The notes under the pieces are model-generated. The model was not told where the DNA came from. It made no database searches and saw only the letters and a list, made by a program, of their open reading frames with translations. Shown here piece after piece: positions 18,876-28,700 of a DNA stretch of 64,000 nucleotides. The stretch is taken from contig NZ_PHUE01000001.1 in assembly GCF_002813295.1 (NCBI RefSeq), forward strand, positions 4,898,001-4,962,000, written 5' to 3'. Source of the stretch: Flavobacterium sp. 5 (GTDB lineage: Bacteria; Bacteroidota; Bacteroidia; Flavobacteriales; Flavobacteriaceae). Numbering within the stretch: position 1 is the first letter of the stretch; every line of letters begins with the position of its first letter. The position numbers and the translations under genes were made by a program.

Positions 18876-19043
18876 TTATGCAGCATAAGTATCTTGTTTT
18901 TCTATATGTTTATCAGTATTGATAACATAATTTTTTACATTTCGAACTACCATTGGAACTAGCACACCAATCAACATAACTTCAATAAATGTAATTCCAG
19001 ATTTGTTCTCTGGCCCAATACACTTCTTCAATATTCTTTTCAT
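18876..19043 (-). CDS. 55-residue membrane-anchored small protein with prepilin-like N-terminus
   Basis: Translation of 19043 down to 18876 gives 55 residues: a basic N-terminus with one cysteine (MKRILKKCIGPENK), then SGITFIEVMLIGVLVPMVVR, then a hydrophilic tail ending in DTYAA. The stop codon is followed at once by a perfect terminator hairpin with a U-run on this strand. A promoter-like pair (TTG, 19 bases, TACTTTCG) lies upstream at 19236-19207. Both favour a real gene. The segment G-ITFIE resembles a type IV prepilin cleavage site (Gly, hydrophobic, Thr, hydrophobic, Ile, Glu at +5), but the mature part would be only 39 residues, far too short for a pilin. Function unknown; possibly a small membrane protein. 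Confidence 0.65.
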   Translation of the reverse strand: MKRILKKCIGPENKSGITFIEVMLIGVLVPMVVRNVKNYVINTDKHIEKQDTYAA

Positions 19044-19433
19044 CTACCGATTTTGTATATATTATTTCTATATGATGAATGAAAAAATAAAATTTAGTGA
19101 CAAGTTTTTTTTCAATACATCAAAATAAAAAATTGAATTTTTAAAGTTTTTTAAACTTCAATAATTATCAAAACTTTAAATCATTGTTAATAAATGATTT
19201 GCGGCGCGAAAGTAAACATACAATTCAATAAAACAACAATATAATCGATGAAATGCAGTTTTTTCATCTATTTTAAAGTAAATACTTACCTAAAACACAA
19301 AACACACATTGTTAAACACTTATAAAACCTATCTTTTCTAAATACAAAAAGCTATTTATTTCAACTAATTTATAACATACTGATAATAAGTACAGGACAA
19401 AAAAATAAAAACATTTTAGAAAAAAAAAAGATT
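19044..19433. other. Non-coding stretch upstream of the 55-residue gene
   Basis: These 390 AT-rich bases hold no gene that I can support. They contain a GC-rich island GCGGCGCG at 19201-19208 beside the candidate minus-strand promoter. The rest is low-complexity A/T, including a run of As directly after the stop codon of the dipeptidase gene (19422-19433). Confidence 0.6.
19207..19236 (-). promoter_or_regulatory. Candidate promoter of the 55-residue gene
   Basis: On the minus strand, TTG (19236-19234) lies 19 bases ahead of TACTTTCG (19214-19207), which differs from TAnnTTTG by one base. The spacing falls in the 17-23 range usual for Bacteroidota. The leader would be about 155 bases long. 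Confidence 0.4.
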
Positions 19434-20087
19434 TTATTTACAATCCCATTTAAAATTTGAGACAAAATCATTTAAACCAGCTTTCAAATTGTAATGCCAC
19501 CATTCTGAATCAAAAGAATTAAAATGTTCTTTAATCATAATTTTTTTTAACAGATTTCTATTGTTCCTGATTTCTTTCGAAAAACCAGAAAAATTATGGC
19601 TAGCTTCTTTACCAAAAAAATCGAATGTAGTTCCCATATCCAATTCTTTACCTTTAAAATCTACCAGAGTTATATCAACTGCTCCTCCTCTATTGTGTAT
19701 AGATCCTTTAGTGGGATTTGCAACATATTGTGGATCGGAAACAATTTTCCACATTCTTTTTTGAATATCCAAAGGACGATAACAGTCAAATAATTTAATT
19801 TTATAGCCTTGTTTCATAAATCTTTTATTAGCCAGAATCAAAGCTTTTACAGTCTTGTAACGCAAATAACATTCTGCACAATCATAAACTTTAGATTTCA
19901 AAAAATTATCATCCGTAGCATACTTCATATCATAAACAAAGTCCTGACTGTAGTCTTTTAAATTAACAAAAGTAGTATCATTAATAGAAACCGAAAATGG
20001 TATTTCATTGTGTATAGTCTGAGCAATACTATTTTCAAAACAGACAAAACATATCAAAGCAAATAAAAATTTTAAGTAGGATATCAT
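19434..20087 (-). CDS. M15 family D-alanyl-D-alanine dipeptidase (VanX/DdpX-like), secreted
   Basis: The 217-residue protein has a signal peptide (to about residue 23, SIAQ) and a VanX-type zinc peptidase domain. Motifs seen are Arg104 in CYRP, SIHNRGGAVD with ligands His131 and Asp138, and EWWH with catalytic Glu195 and ligand His198. Such enzymes split D-Ala-D-Ala. In VanX this removes the vancomycin target in the cytoplasm, whereas a secreted form like this one more likely recycles murein peptides. There is no vanA/vanH or two-component system beside it, so a resistance role is not indicated. It stands alone, with non-coding DNA on both sides. Confidence 0.92.
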   Translation of the reverse strand: MISYLKFLFALICFVCFENSIAQTIHNEIPFSVSINDTTFVNLKDYSQDFVYDMKYATDDNFLKSKVYDCAECYLRYKTVKALILANKRFMKQGYKIKLFDCYRPLDIQKRMWKIVSDPQYVANPTKGSIHNRGGAVDITLVDFKGKELDMGTTFDFFGKEASHNFSGFSKEIRNNRNLLKKIMIKEHFNSFDSEWWHYNLKAGLNDFVSNFKWDCK

Positions 20088-20294
20088 ATTAAATAAATTT
20101 CCATAAAAATAGAAATTTTTAGCTCCTAGATGAAAGTATTTTAATTAAAAACATTCGAATGAGAAAAATACTGATTCTCATCTTTCTACTCAATAAGAAA
20201 AAAACATCAAAAAAAACCTATTATTAATATTGATTACTTGTGTGTTGTTTTGTAATACATTAATTTTAAATAATAATACTAAAATATTGATATT

Positions 20295-22675
20295 ATGAAA
20301 CATAACATTTACCTATTTGTAGTATTGATTGCTTTATTTTCTTTTGGAATATCTAGTGCTCAAGAAACTAAAAACTGGCCAGACAGGACAGTTCTTCCTA
20401 TTGAACCTTACCAAAAAGTTGGTAAAGTTGCACCTATCATTAAGGATTCAGATCCTATAGAATGGCCTAAAGAAATTAGCGCCCCAAAAGGAGCTCCCAA
20501 TGTTTTACTGATTATGATTGATGATGTAGGTTTCGGAGCAACTTCTACATTTGGAGGTCCTATTCCAACGCCTAATTTTGATGCGTTAGCCGCAAATGGA
20601 TTGAAATACATTCGTTTTCATACCACAGCAGTTTGTTCTGCAACAAGAGCTGCATTAATTACAGGACGTAACCATCATACTGCTGCAACAGGTATCATTA
20701 TGGAATTCTCTACGCCATATCCAGGTTACAACAGTTTAGTGCCTCGTTCTGTAGCAACTATTGGTAAAATATTGACTGATAATGGTTACGGTACTTCTTG
20801 GTTTGGTAAAAATCATAATGTACCCGATTGGCAAACAACTTCTGCTGGTCCATTTAATTTATGGCCAACTGGATTAGGATTCGAATATTTTTATGGTTTC
20901 CTAGGAGCTGATGCACATCAGTTCAGACCTGCATTATTTGAAGGAACTCACCCAATCGACCCGTATTTAAAAGATGAAAAAGTAGATCCTGATTATATTT
21001 TGGATAGAGATTTGGCAGACCATGCTATTCATTGGATCCAAACGCAAAAGAACGTTTCTCCTGACAAACCTTTCTTTGCTTATTATACACCAGGAACAGC
21101 ACATGCTCCGCACCAAGCTCCTAAAGAATGGATTGCTAAATTTAAAGGAAAATTTGATCAAGGTTTTGATAAACAACGTATCGAAACGTATGAAAATCAA
21201 AAACGTTTAGGTATTATTCCTGCTGATGCAAAACTTGCACCTACGCCAGATGTATATCAAAAATGGGATAAACTTTCGCCAGGAATGAAAAAAGTGGCAG
21301 CAAGAGAAATGGAAGTGTACGCTGCCATGGTTGCTTATTGTGATGATCAGATTGGTAGAGTACTACAATCTATTAAAGATTTAGGCGAATATGATAACAC
21401 TATGGTTATCTATATTATGGGTGATAATGGTTCTAGCGCCGAAGATCCAACAGGTCATGGTATGACAAGTGAAATTGGTATATTGGTAAATGGCGAAGAA
21501 GATACCGAAGAATACATGTTGCAACATTTAGAAGATTTTGGTGGACCATGGACTGCAGAACATTATTCTCATGGTTGGGCACACGCAATGAATACACCTT
21601 ACCAATGGGATAAAAAAATTGCATCACACTTAGGTGGAAGTCGTACGGGGATGGTAATCTCATGGCCTGCAGGAATCAAACAAGTAGGTCAAGTACGTAG
21701 CCAGTTTACACATGTTACGGATATTGTGCCAACTATTTTAGAAGCTGCTCATATTCCTGAACCAAAAAAAGTAGATGGATTTGACCAAGAGCCAATGGCA
21801 GGAAAAAGTTTGGTATACACATTTGATAATGCTAAGGCTCCTGAAACACATAAAACACAATATTTTGAAGTAATTGCTAACAGAGCTTTTTATAAAGATG
21901 GATGGATGGCAAGTACAACACCTAAAAATTTGCCGTGGCAAGGTCATCCTGTACCATCAGAAGATCCAGTAAAAGACTATAAATGGGAATTGTACGATCT
22001 TACTAAAGACTTTACTCAATCAAACGACATAGCAGCCAAGAATCCCGAAAAGTTAAAAGAAATGCAGAAAGCATTTATGGAAGAAGCTGAAAAATACAAG
22101 GTATTTCCATTTGATGATCGCTACATTGACAGAGTAAATCCTGAAAATCGTCCTAATTTAAATAAAGGAAGAAACCAATTTGTATTCCACCAAGGAACTT
22201 CACGTATCACTGAAGGAATGGCTCCTAACATGAAAAATACATCTTTTAGTATCGCTGCTGATATTGATGTTAAAGCAGGTGATGACGGAATGATTATCAC
22301 CCAGGGGGATATTTTGCTGGTTTAGCTTTAATGTTACAACAAGGGAAACCAACTTTTGCGTATGCGTTTTCTCATTATCCCGACCATAAATGGACAATAC
22401 AGTCACCAACACCTTTAACTGCAGGTAAACATACTATTGTTTTAAACTTTGATTATGCAGGTGGTGGCGTTGGCAAAGCTGCGAAAGCTAATATATTAGT
22501 TGATGGTAAAAGTGTAGCAAGCGGGGATATTCCAAGAACAGTTCCTAGCCGTTTCTCCGCAGATGAAACTTTAGATGTTGGAGAAGATTTTGGTACCCCG
22601 GTAACTAGAGATTATGATGTACCATTTATCTTCAAGGGTAAAATAGATAAAGTTACGGTTGATATAAAAAACTAA
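20295..22675 (+). pseudogene. Arylsulfatase (sulfatase S1 family), interrupted by a one-base frameshift
   Basis: This is a periplasmic sulfatase that would release sulfate from sulfated sugars or aryl sulfates. The first frame (20295-22325) has a signal peptide (to SSAQ at about residue 23), the metal-binding Asp-Asp at 76-77 (MIDDVG) and the formylglycine motif CSATR at 114-118. ITGRNHH and GDNGSS follow. The protein then stops after ITQGDILLV. A second frame (22331-22675) continues the same protein: read one base over, the join gives ITQGGYFAGLALML and then a lectin-like beta-sandwich of about 120 residues. The break lies in a run of five Gs at 22304-22308; six would restore one frame. The truncated product still has the full catalytic core. 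A terminator follows. Confidence 0.88.
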
Positions 22676-22680
22676 TATTT

Positions 22681-22712
22681 AAAAGGATGAGAAAAAATCT
22701 CATCCTTTTTTT
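22681..22712 (+). terminator. Rho-independent terminator after arylsulfatase
   Basis: AAAAGGATGAG (22681-22691) pairs with CTCATCCTTTT (22699-22709) across an A-rich loop and is followed by more Ts. It lies 5 bases after the stop of the second frame, which supports the second frame being part of the same original gene. Confidence 0.92.
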
Positions 22713-22853
22713 TATCAAATATGCAAACAAAAAATAGTGATGAGCCTCTATTTTTAACAATAAGATTGAATTTTTTATCCGAATTATTTAAAATATCTTC
22801 ATTAATTAAAATCATATCTACCAACTATATATGGCTGATACAAATAATAAAAA

Positions 22854-22875
22854 AATAGTTTAAACTAATACTATT
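22854..22875 (-). terminator. Weak hairpin after the OmpA-family gene
   Basis: AATAGT and ACTATT arms (22854-22859, 22870-22875) are followed on the minus strand by a T-run. The 6-bp AT-rich stem is weak, so this may be only part of the end signal of the adhesin operon. Confidence 0.35.
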
Positions 22876-22882
22876 CTAAAGC

Positions 22883-24814
22883 CTACATTTTGAGAATTAA
22901 AAACTCAGATCTTCTATTTTGTTGATGTTGCTCTTCTGTACATGGTACTCCATTTTTACAGCCGTTAATTAATTGAGTTTCTCCATAACCAATAGCGCTT
23001 TCAATTTTTTCTGGAGCAATCCCTTGCGAAATAATGTAATCTCTTGAAGCTTTAGCTCTTCGGTCAGAAAGTGCTAAATTATAATCATCTTTAGCTCTAG
23101 AATCGGTATGTGATTCGATTTTAATAACCATTTCTGGATACTCGTTTAATAATAAAACGACTTTATTTAACTCAATAGCCGCATCATTTCGAATATTGGA
23201 CTTATCTAAATCAAAGAAAATAATTCCAATTTTTATTTTTAAAACACCGTTTTCTTTTACAATTAAATTTGATTTAATACCTAAATCAAGTATTGTTTTC
23301 CCTGAAATAGCAAGTGTTAAAACTGGCGATGAAATGGTATTAAATCCTTGTTTTGATACTTGAAGTGTATAATTTTCTGCACATCCAACTGGAGTTTTAA
23401 ATTCATATTCTCCATATGCATTGGTTATAACTTCTTCTTTCTTTTGTCCTTCTGATGTAAACAAAGATACTGTCGCTTGTCCAATTGGTTTCTCTGTAAG
23501 TTCATTAAAAATACACCCCTTAATAAGCTGTTTACAAATCGGTATTCTTTCAAAAGAATAAATATCATCATCACCCTTACCTGTTTTTCTATTAGAAGAA
23601 ACAAAACCTAAATTAGTTTCTTCATTGACAATATAGGCGAAATCATCCATATTACTATTAAGAGGAGTTCCTAGGTTACTTGGACTTTCGAATGTTCCCT
23701 CATTAATAATACTTTCAAACACATCAAGCCCTCCCAATCCCAAATGCCCATCACTTGCAAAATACAAAGTATTATCTGTGCTAAAAGGGAACATTTCGCG
23801 CCCCATTGTATTAATTTTATCACCTAAATTTCTAGGCTGAGAAAAATTATTATCTCCTAAGATATCAACGACAAAAATATCTGTAGCACCAATAGATCCA
23901 GGCATATCTGAAACAAAATACAGTTTTTTTCCGTCCTTACTAACAGTAGGTTGACCTACAGAGTATTCATCACTATTAAAAGGAAGTTCTTTTATATATC
24001 CCCAACTTATTTTTTCGTTATTATTAGTTGCTGTAGCCGAATACAATTTAAGGTTATTAACGCCTTTTCCGTCACGTTTTAGTTTTCCTTCATAATTATT
24101 TCGGGTGAAATAAATAGTATTTTCATCTGGTGAAAAAGCTACGCAAGCATCATGATATTTAGTATTGATATCTTTAGAAAATCGCTCTAGAAAAGTCACA
24201 TCTGTTTGCGATGGAGTTATTCTTCCTAATTGCAAATTCAAATAAGGTTGGTCATTCCACGCATATCTATCGGTAGATATATACGAGGAATCTATAGTTG
24301 TAGCATACAAAAGTTTTCCTTTGTAAAACATTGGCCCAAAATCAGAATAAGCAGAATTTATAGATAAATTTTGAAGTGCAAATTGTGGTTCTTGATTTAA
24401 AATCTTGTTTATAGTTTGCTCCTTAAAAGAAAAATTTTTCGCTCTTATATCTGAATCATCAGCTTTTTTACTAAAAGTTTTCATCCATTTTTTAGCCGAA
24501 TCATAACTTTTAATTCCTTCTAAAGTTTGGGCATACCTAAAAATATATTCTGTCGAAACCTCATTTGGATATTCTGACAATAGTACTTGATACCATTCAT
24601 TTGCTTTTTGCATATTGGTATTAAAATAATAACAATCGCCAGCTCTTTCTAATGTTTCTTTAGAACGATCTCCTTTATCTATTGCATCTTCATAAATTTT
24701 CCCAGCTTCTAAATACCACATTTTATCAAAAAGGGCATCTGCCGTTTTGTTTTTGGTTTGTGAAAACCCAACCATTACAACTTGTAATCCGATTAAAGTA
24801 ATTATCTTTCTCAT
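22883..24814 (-). CDS. OmpA-family protein with TPR, PD40 and carboxypeptidase-regulatory-like domains
   Basis: This 643-residue envelope protein has a signal peptide (to GFSQ, residue 19). TPR-like helices span about residues 25-160. PD40/WD40-like beta-propeller blades span about 165-430, with repeats such as ACVAFSPDENTIYFTRN and GQPTVSKDGKKLYFVSDMPG. A carboxypeptidase-regulatory-like domain covers about 435-515, and a peptidoglycan-binding OmpA domain runs from about 530, with FFDLDKSNIR, ESHTDSR and LSDRRAKASRDYI. This domain order is shared with PorE-like proteins linked to type IX secretion and with partners of PorP/SprF genes. It is the last gene of the unit adhesin-PorP-OmpA, 12 bases after the PorP-like gene. 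It probably anchors the export or attachment machinery to murein. Confidence 0.88.
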   Translation of the reverse strand: MRKIITLIGLQVVMVGFSQTKNKTADALFDKMWYLEAGKIYEDAIDKGDRSKETLERAGDCYYFNTNMQKANEWYQVLLSEYPNEVSTEYIFRYAQTLEGIKSYDSAKKWMKTFSKKADDSDIRAKNFSFKEQTINKILNQEPQFALQNLSINSAYSDFGPMFYKGKLLYATTIDSSYISTDRYAWNDQPYLNLQLGRITPSQTDVTFLERFSKDINTKYHDACVAFSPDENTIYFTRNNYEGKLKRDGKGVNNLKLYSATATNNNEKISWGYIKELPFNSDEYSVGQPTVSKDGKKLYFVSDMPGSIGATDIFVVDILGDNNFSQPRNLGDKINTMGREMFPFSTDNTLYFASDGHLGLGGLDVFESIINEGTFESPSNLGTPLNSNMDDFAYIVNEETNLGFVSSNRKTGKGDDDIYSFERIPICKQLIKGCIFNELTEKPIGQATVSLFTSEGQKKEEVITNAYGEYEFKTPVGCAENYTLQVSKQGFNTISSPVLTLAISGKTILDLGIKSNLIVKENGVLKIKIGIIFFDLDKSNIRNDAAIELNKVVLLLNEYPEMVIKIESHTDSRAKDDYNLALSDRRAKASRDYIISQGIAPEKIESAIGYGETQLINGCKNGVPCTEEQHQQNRRSEFLILKM

Positions 24815-24826
24815 AGCTCCTTAATA

Positions 24827-25744
24827 TTAAAAAAACCTTGGCGACTTTAATGCTTGCTCCTTTGATTTTAACTCAAAACGTAATACAATTTCATGACTGC
24901 CCGATGAATACTTTTGAAGATCAGAAATTGTATAATCATAAGAATATCCTAGAAAAAATTGTGGAGTAATTTGGAAACCAGCTACACCACTAAAAGAATC
25001 ACTTGTACGATATGAAGCACCCAAAGTAAGTTTTTCAAAAAACATAAAATTAGCAGATAAATCAACCGTAATTGGTGCACCTGAAACAGATTTCAATAAA
25101 AATGCTGGTTTGAATTTTGTATTATAACTAATATCAAAAACCCATCCTCCAATTAAATAGATATGAATACGTTCATCAGCAAAAGCTTCTTGAACATCAT
25201 CATAACTTTTATCTGTTAAAAAATTTGGAACAGACAAACCAAAATAACTTTTTTCACTATGTAAAAAAAGACCTGCACCAATAACAGGTAAAAAATCATT
25301 TTGTATGTTTTGCTGAAATTGGATATCATTATCTCTATAACTTCCCTTTGACCAATCAGTATTAAGAACTCTACCTCCTCCTTTTACTCCAAAAGAGAGC
25401 TTATAGGTTTCTGAAGTCTTAATCGTATATGAAAAGTTGGCATCAATATATTGTTCTTTTGAAGGCCCAATTTCATCATTTACAATTGACAATCCCAAAC
25501 CTACATTTTTACCAACGGGAGAATCTATAGTTAAGGACTGAGTGTTTGGAGCTCCATCAAAACCTACCCATTGTGTTCTATATAAACCAGTAATTGTCAT
25601 ATGTCCAGCTGATCCAGCATAAGCAGAGTTAACACTCATTGTATTATACATATATTGAGTGTATTGCGGATCTTGTTGCCCATAAAAACTGTTTACCATA
25701 AGCAACATTAGTATAGCGATAATTTGATTATATGTTTTAATCAT
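24827..25744 (-). CDS. PorP/SprF family type IX secretion system membrane protein
   Basis: The 305-residue outer-membrane beta-barrel belongs to the PorP/SprF family. After the signal peptide (to FYGQ, residue 23) comes the family hallmark DPQYTQYMYNTMSVNSAYAG, then LYRTQWVGFDGAP and a barrel ending in EIVLRFELK. In Flavobacterium, SprF is needed to secrete the adhesin SprB, and SprF-like genes lie beside genes for proteins with type B C-terminal domains. The same arrangement is seen here: the giant adhesin with such a domain ends 51 bases upstream. I infer that this protein is the dedicated partner for export or surface attachment of that adhesin. Confidence 0.92.
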   Translation of the reverse strand: MIKTYNQIIAILMLLMVNSFYGQQDPQYTQYMYNTMSVNSAYAGSAGHMTITGLYRTQWVGFDGAPNTQSLTIDSPVGKNVGLGLSIVNDEIGPSKEQYIDANFSYTIKTSETYKLSFGVKGGGRVLNTDWSKGSYRDNDIQFQQNIQNDFLPVIGAGLFLHSEKSYFGLSVPNFLTDKSYDDVQEAFADERIHIYLIGGWVFDISYNTKFKPAFLLKSVSGAPITVDLSANFMFFEKLTLGASYRTSDSFSGVAGFQITPQFFLGYSYDYTISDLQKYSSGSHEIVLRFELKSKEQALKSPRFF

Positions 25745-25795
25745 TGTTTAATGTATTATCAATTTTTCAATTATTCAGTTGATTCAAAATTTTTA

Positions 25796-28700
25796 TTATC
25801 GTTTTAAATATAGCCATCCCGATGTTTTGTCTGATCCATCTCCTAGATCCAATATAAAGAAGTATGTACCTGTTGGTAATACTTTTTCAGGTCCATCTGA
25901 TGTTCCATCCCAAGTGTTTTTATAACCATTTTTAGCATAAACTAAATTTCCCCATCTATTAAAAACTTCAAACTTATTATTTGGGTAATTTGCAATACAA
26001 TCTATATAAAATACATCATTTGTACCATCTCCATCAGGAGAAAACTCATTGTATATTTTTAGACAAGTTGGCTTAATTGTAGCACTGCTTTCGTTATTGG
26101 AAGCATTAGTATCTATTTGATCTAAAGCCACCAATTTAGCAATGTTTAGATAATCATTAGTATCCAACACTTTTACTTTTACTGTTAAAGTTTGAGCTGA
26201 ATTAACTTCAACAGAAGGTATTTTCCATATTCCATTAGAAACGTTATACTCTCCTGATGTAGCTGTCGCTGATATAAATTGATATCCAGCTGGTAAAACA
26301 TCTTCAACTTCAACATTAGTAGCATTCAAACTTCCTATATTATCTGCTGTTACAATGAAGTTTATTTCTGCACCAATACTTGGATCAACAGCATCTACCG
26401 TTTTTATAATAGCAATATCTGTTTTTGGCACTTCAATATGAGCGTTATCTTCATCATCTTCACTTTGATCACCATCATCATTATTTGGTGTACTATTAGG
26501 ATCAAATTGATTACTAGCAGTAATTTGAGCCGTATTAATATAATCTGAATCAGTTAAACCAATTGGAGACTCTACAGTTGCTTGATAGTTTATTGTCAGA
26601 CCACTAAGAGGAATTATTAAATTTGACCATGCTATTCTAAAGCTTCTATAAATACCTCCGTTAGTTACATTAGTAATATTACTATAGCCTATTGGTAATA
26701 AATCTTCAATAGATACACCAGTAGCAACTACAGGTCCGGCATTTTCAATTTGAACTGTAAAAGTTACCTCTTCACCAACATTAGCTTTTACGTTACTTAC
26801 TGATTTATGTAAACTCAAGTTTGCTATTTGTACTTCTACATCAATGCTATCATAATCATCTTCTGTAATAACTCCATTGTTTGGAGTAGAATCAGGATCT
26901 GGCAAGTTACTAGCTGTAATTTCGGCTACATTTAAGAACTCATTTAAGGCTCTAGTCACTGGATTAACCCTTGCATATACAAGTAATGTTTGATCATTAC
27001 CGTTTAAAATTGATCCAACAATCCATCTTCCATCAGTAAATGTATAGATACCACTTGTAGCGTTATGTGAGACATAGGTAAATCCAGATGGCAGTAAATC
27101 TTTAACTTGAACACCTGTCGCGTTACCTGGACCTTCATTACTTACTTTAATTTGAAAAGTAACGATATCTCCAACATTTGGTTTCTGATTATTAATGATT
27201 GTTTTTTCTATAGAAAGATCCGCCACTACAATTACTGGAGTTACAGAAATACTATCATAATCATCCTCAGTAGTAATTCCATTATTTGGTGTACTATCTA
27301 AATCAAATTGATCAGATGCTGAAACTTCTGCAATATTTAAAAACTCGTTAGTAGCACCAGTTGGAGTTTTAACCAATACATTCATAAGTAGTGTCTGGCT
27401 ACTGTTTGGAAGTATAATTCCAGGATTCCAAATACCAGTAATTCTATCGTAAGATCCTGAACTTGCATTAAAGAATACATAATCATACCCTGACGGTAAA
27501 ATATCTTTAACCTCAACGCCTGTTGCAATATTAGGTCCTGAATTGGTTACTGTTATTTGGAATGTAATTTGGGAACCTACTAATGGAGTAATATTATCAT
27601 TTACAACCAATTTACTTATAGACAAATCTGCTATTTCATTAACTGGAGTTAAATTAAGCGAAGCAAAATCATCTTCAGTTGTGATTCCATTATTTGGTGT
27701 ACTATCAGGATCTGGCAAACTAGATTCGATAACTTCTGCTGTATTTAGATAATTTCCAGTTCTTTTAACAACTGCGGATATCAATAAGTTTTCAAAAGTT
27801 CCATTAGCAATTGATCCGATATTCCAAATTCCTGTTACTTCATTATAGACTCCTGCTGTAGAGCTATACACAGTATAAGTATATCCATTAGGTAAAATAT
27901 CTTTGACTTTTACATTTGTAGTTGCTTGAGGCCCGTTATTTGTAACCGTCACTTGGAATGTTACTGTTGTTCCATATGCTGGACTTGTATTTCCGCCAAC
28001 AACTGTTTTTGTTAATGATAAATCAGCTAAAAATGTAACTGGAGTAACGACTACACTTGCGTAATCATTCTCTGTAATTACTCCATTGTTTGGAGTCGAA
28101 TTCGGATCAAATAAACTACTCGCAGTAATTTCAGCAACGTTTGTATAAATACCTGTTGCTTTTACGATCGCATTGATTAGTAGATTTTCTGAAGCTCCAT
28201 TTGGTAATACACCAATAGTCCAAATTCCTGTTGTTGAATTGTAGATTCCTGCCGATGGAGTAGAAATTGTATAGGTATACCCTGTAGGTAGTAAATCTTT
28301 AACCTGAACTCCTGTTACGTCTTGAGGACCATTATTGGTTGCTATTATTTCAAAAGAAATAGATGAACCAACTAATGGTGTTGCATTTCCTCCAACAATT
28401 GTTTTTGTTAATGATAAATCTGCTTGTGGAATAATTGGTGTAACCACTACACTCGCATAATCATCTTCTAACGTATTTCCATTGTTTGGTGTAGAATCTG
28501 GATCTGGTAAAGAACTCGCGATAATTTCGGCAACATTGGTATAAACTCCTGTTGCATTTACCGTAGCATTTACCGTCAAGGTTTCTAATGCTCCATTGAC
28601 TATGTTATTAATATTCCATATTCCAGTAGTTGCATTATAAGTTCCAGCCGAAGTAGTTGAAATCACATACGTATAACCTGTTGGAAGTATATCTTTAACC

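Noticed and set aside
19434..20087. Glycopeptide-resistance cassette because of the VanX-like enzyme
   Set aside because: The protein is exported, and no ligase, dehydrogenase or VanRS-like pair lies nearby. A murein-recycling role is more likely.
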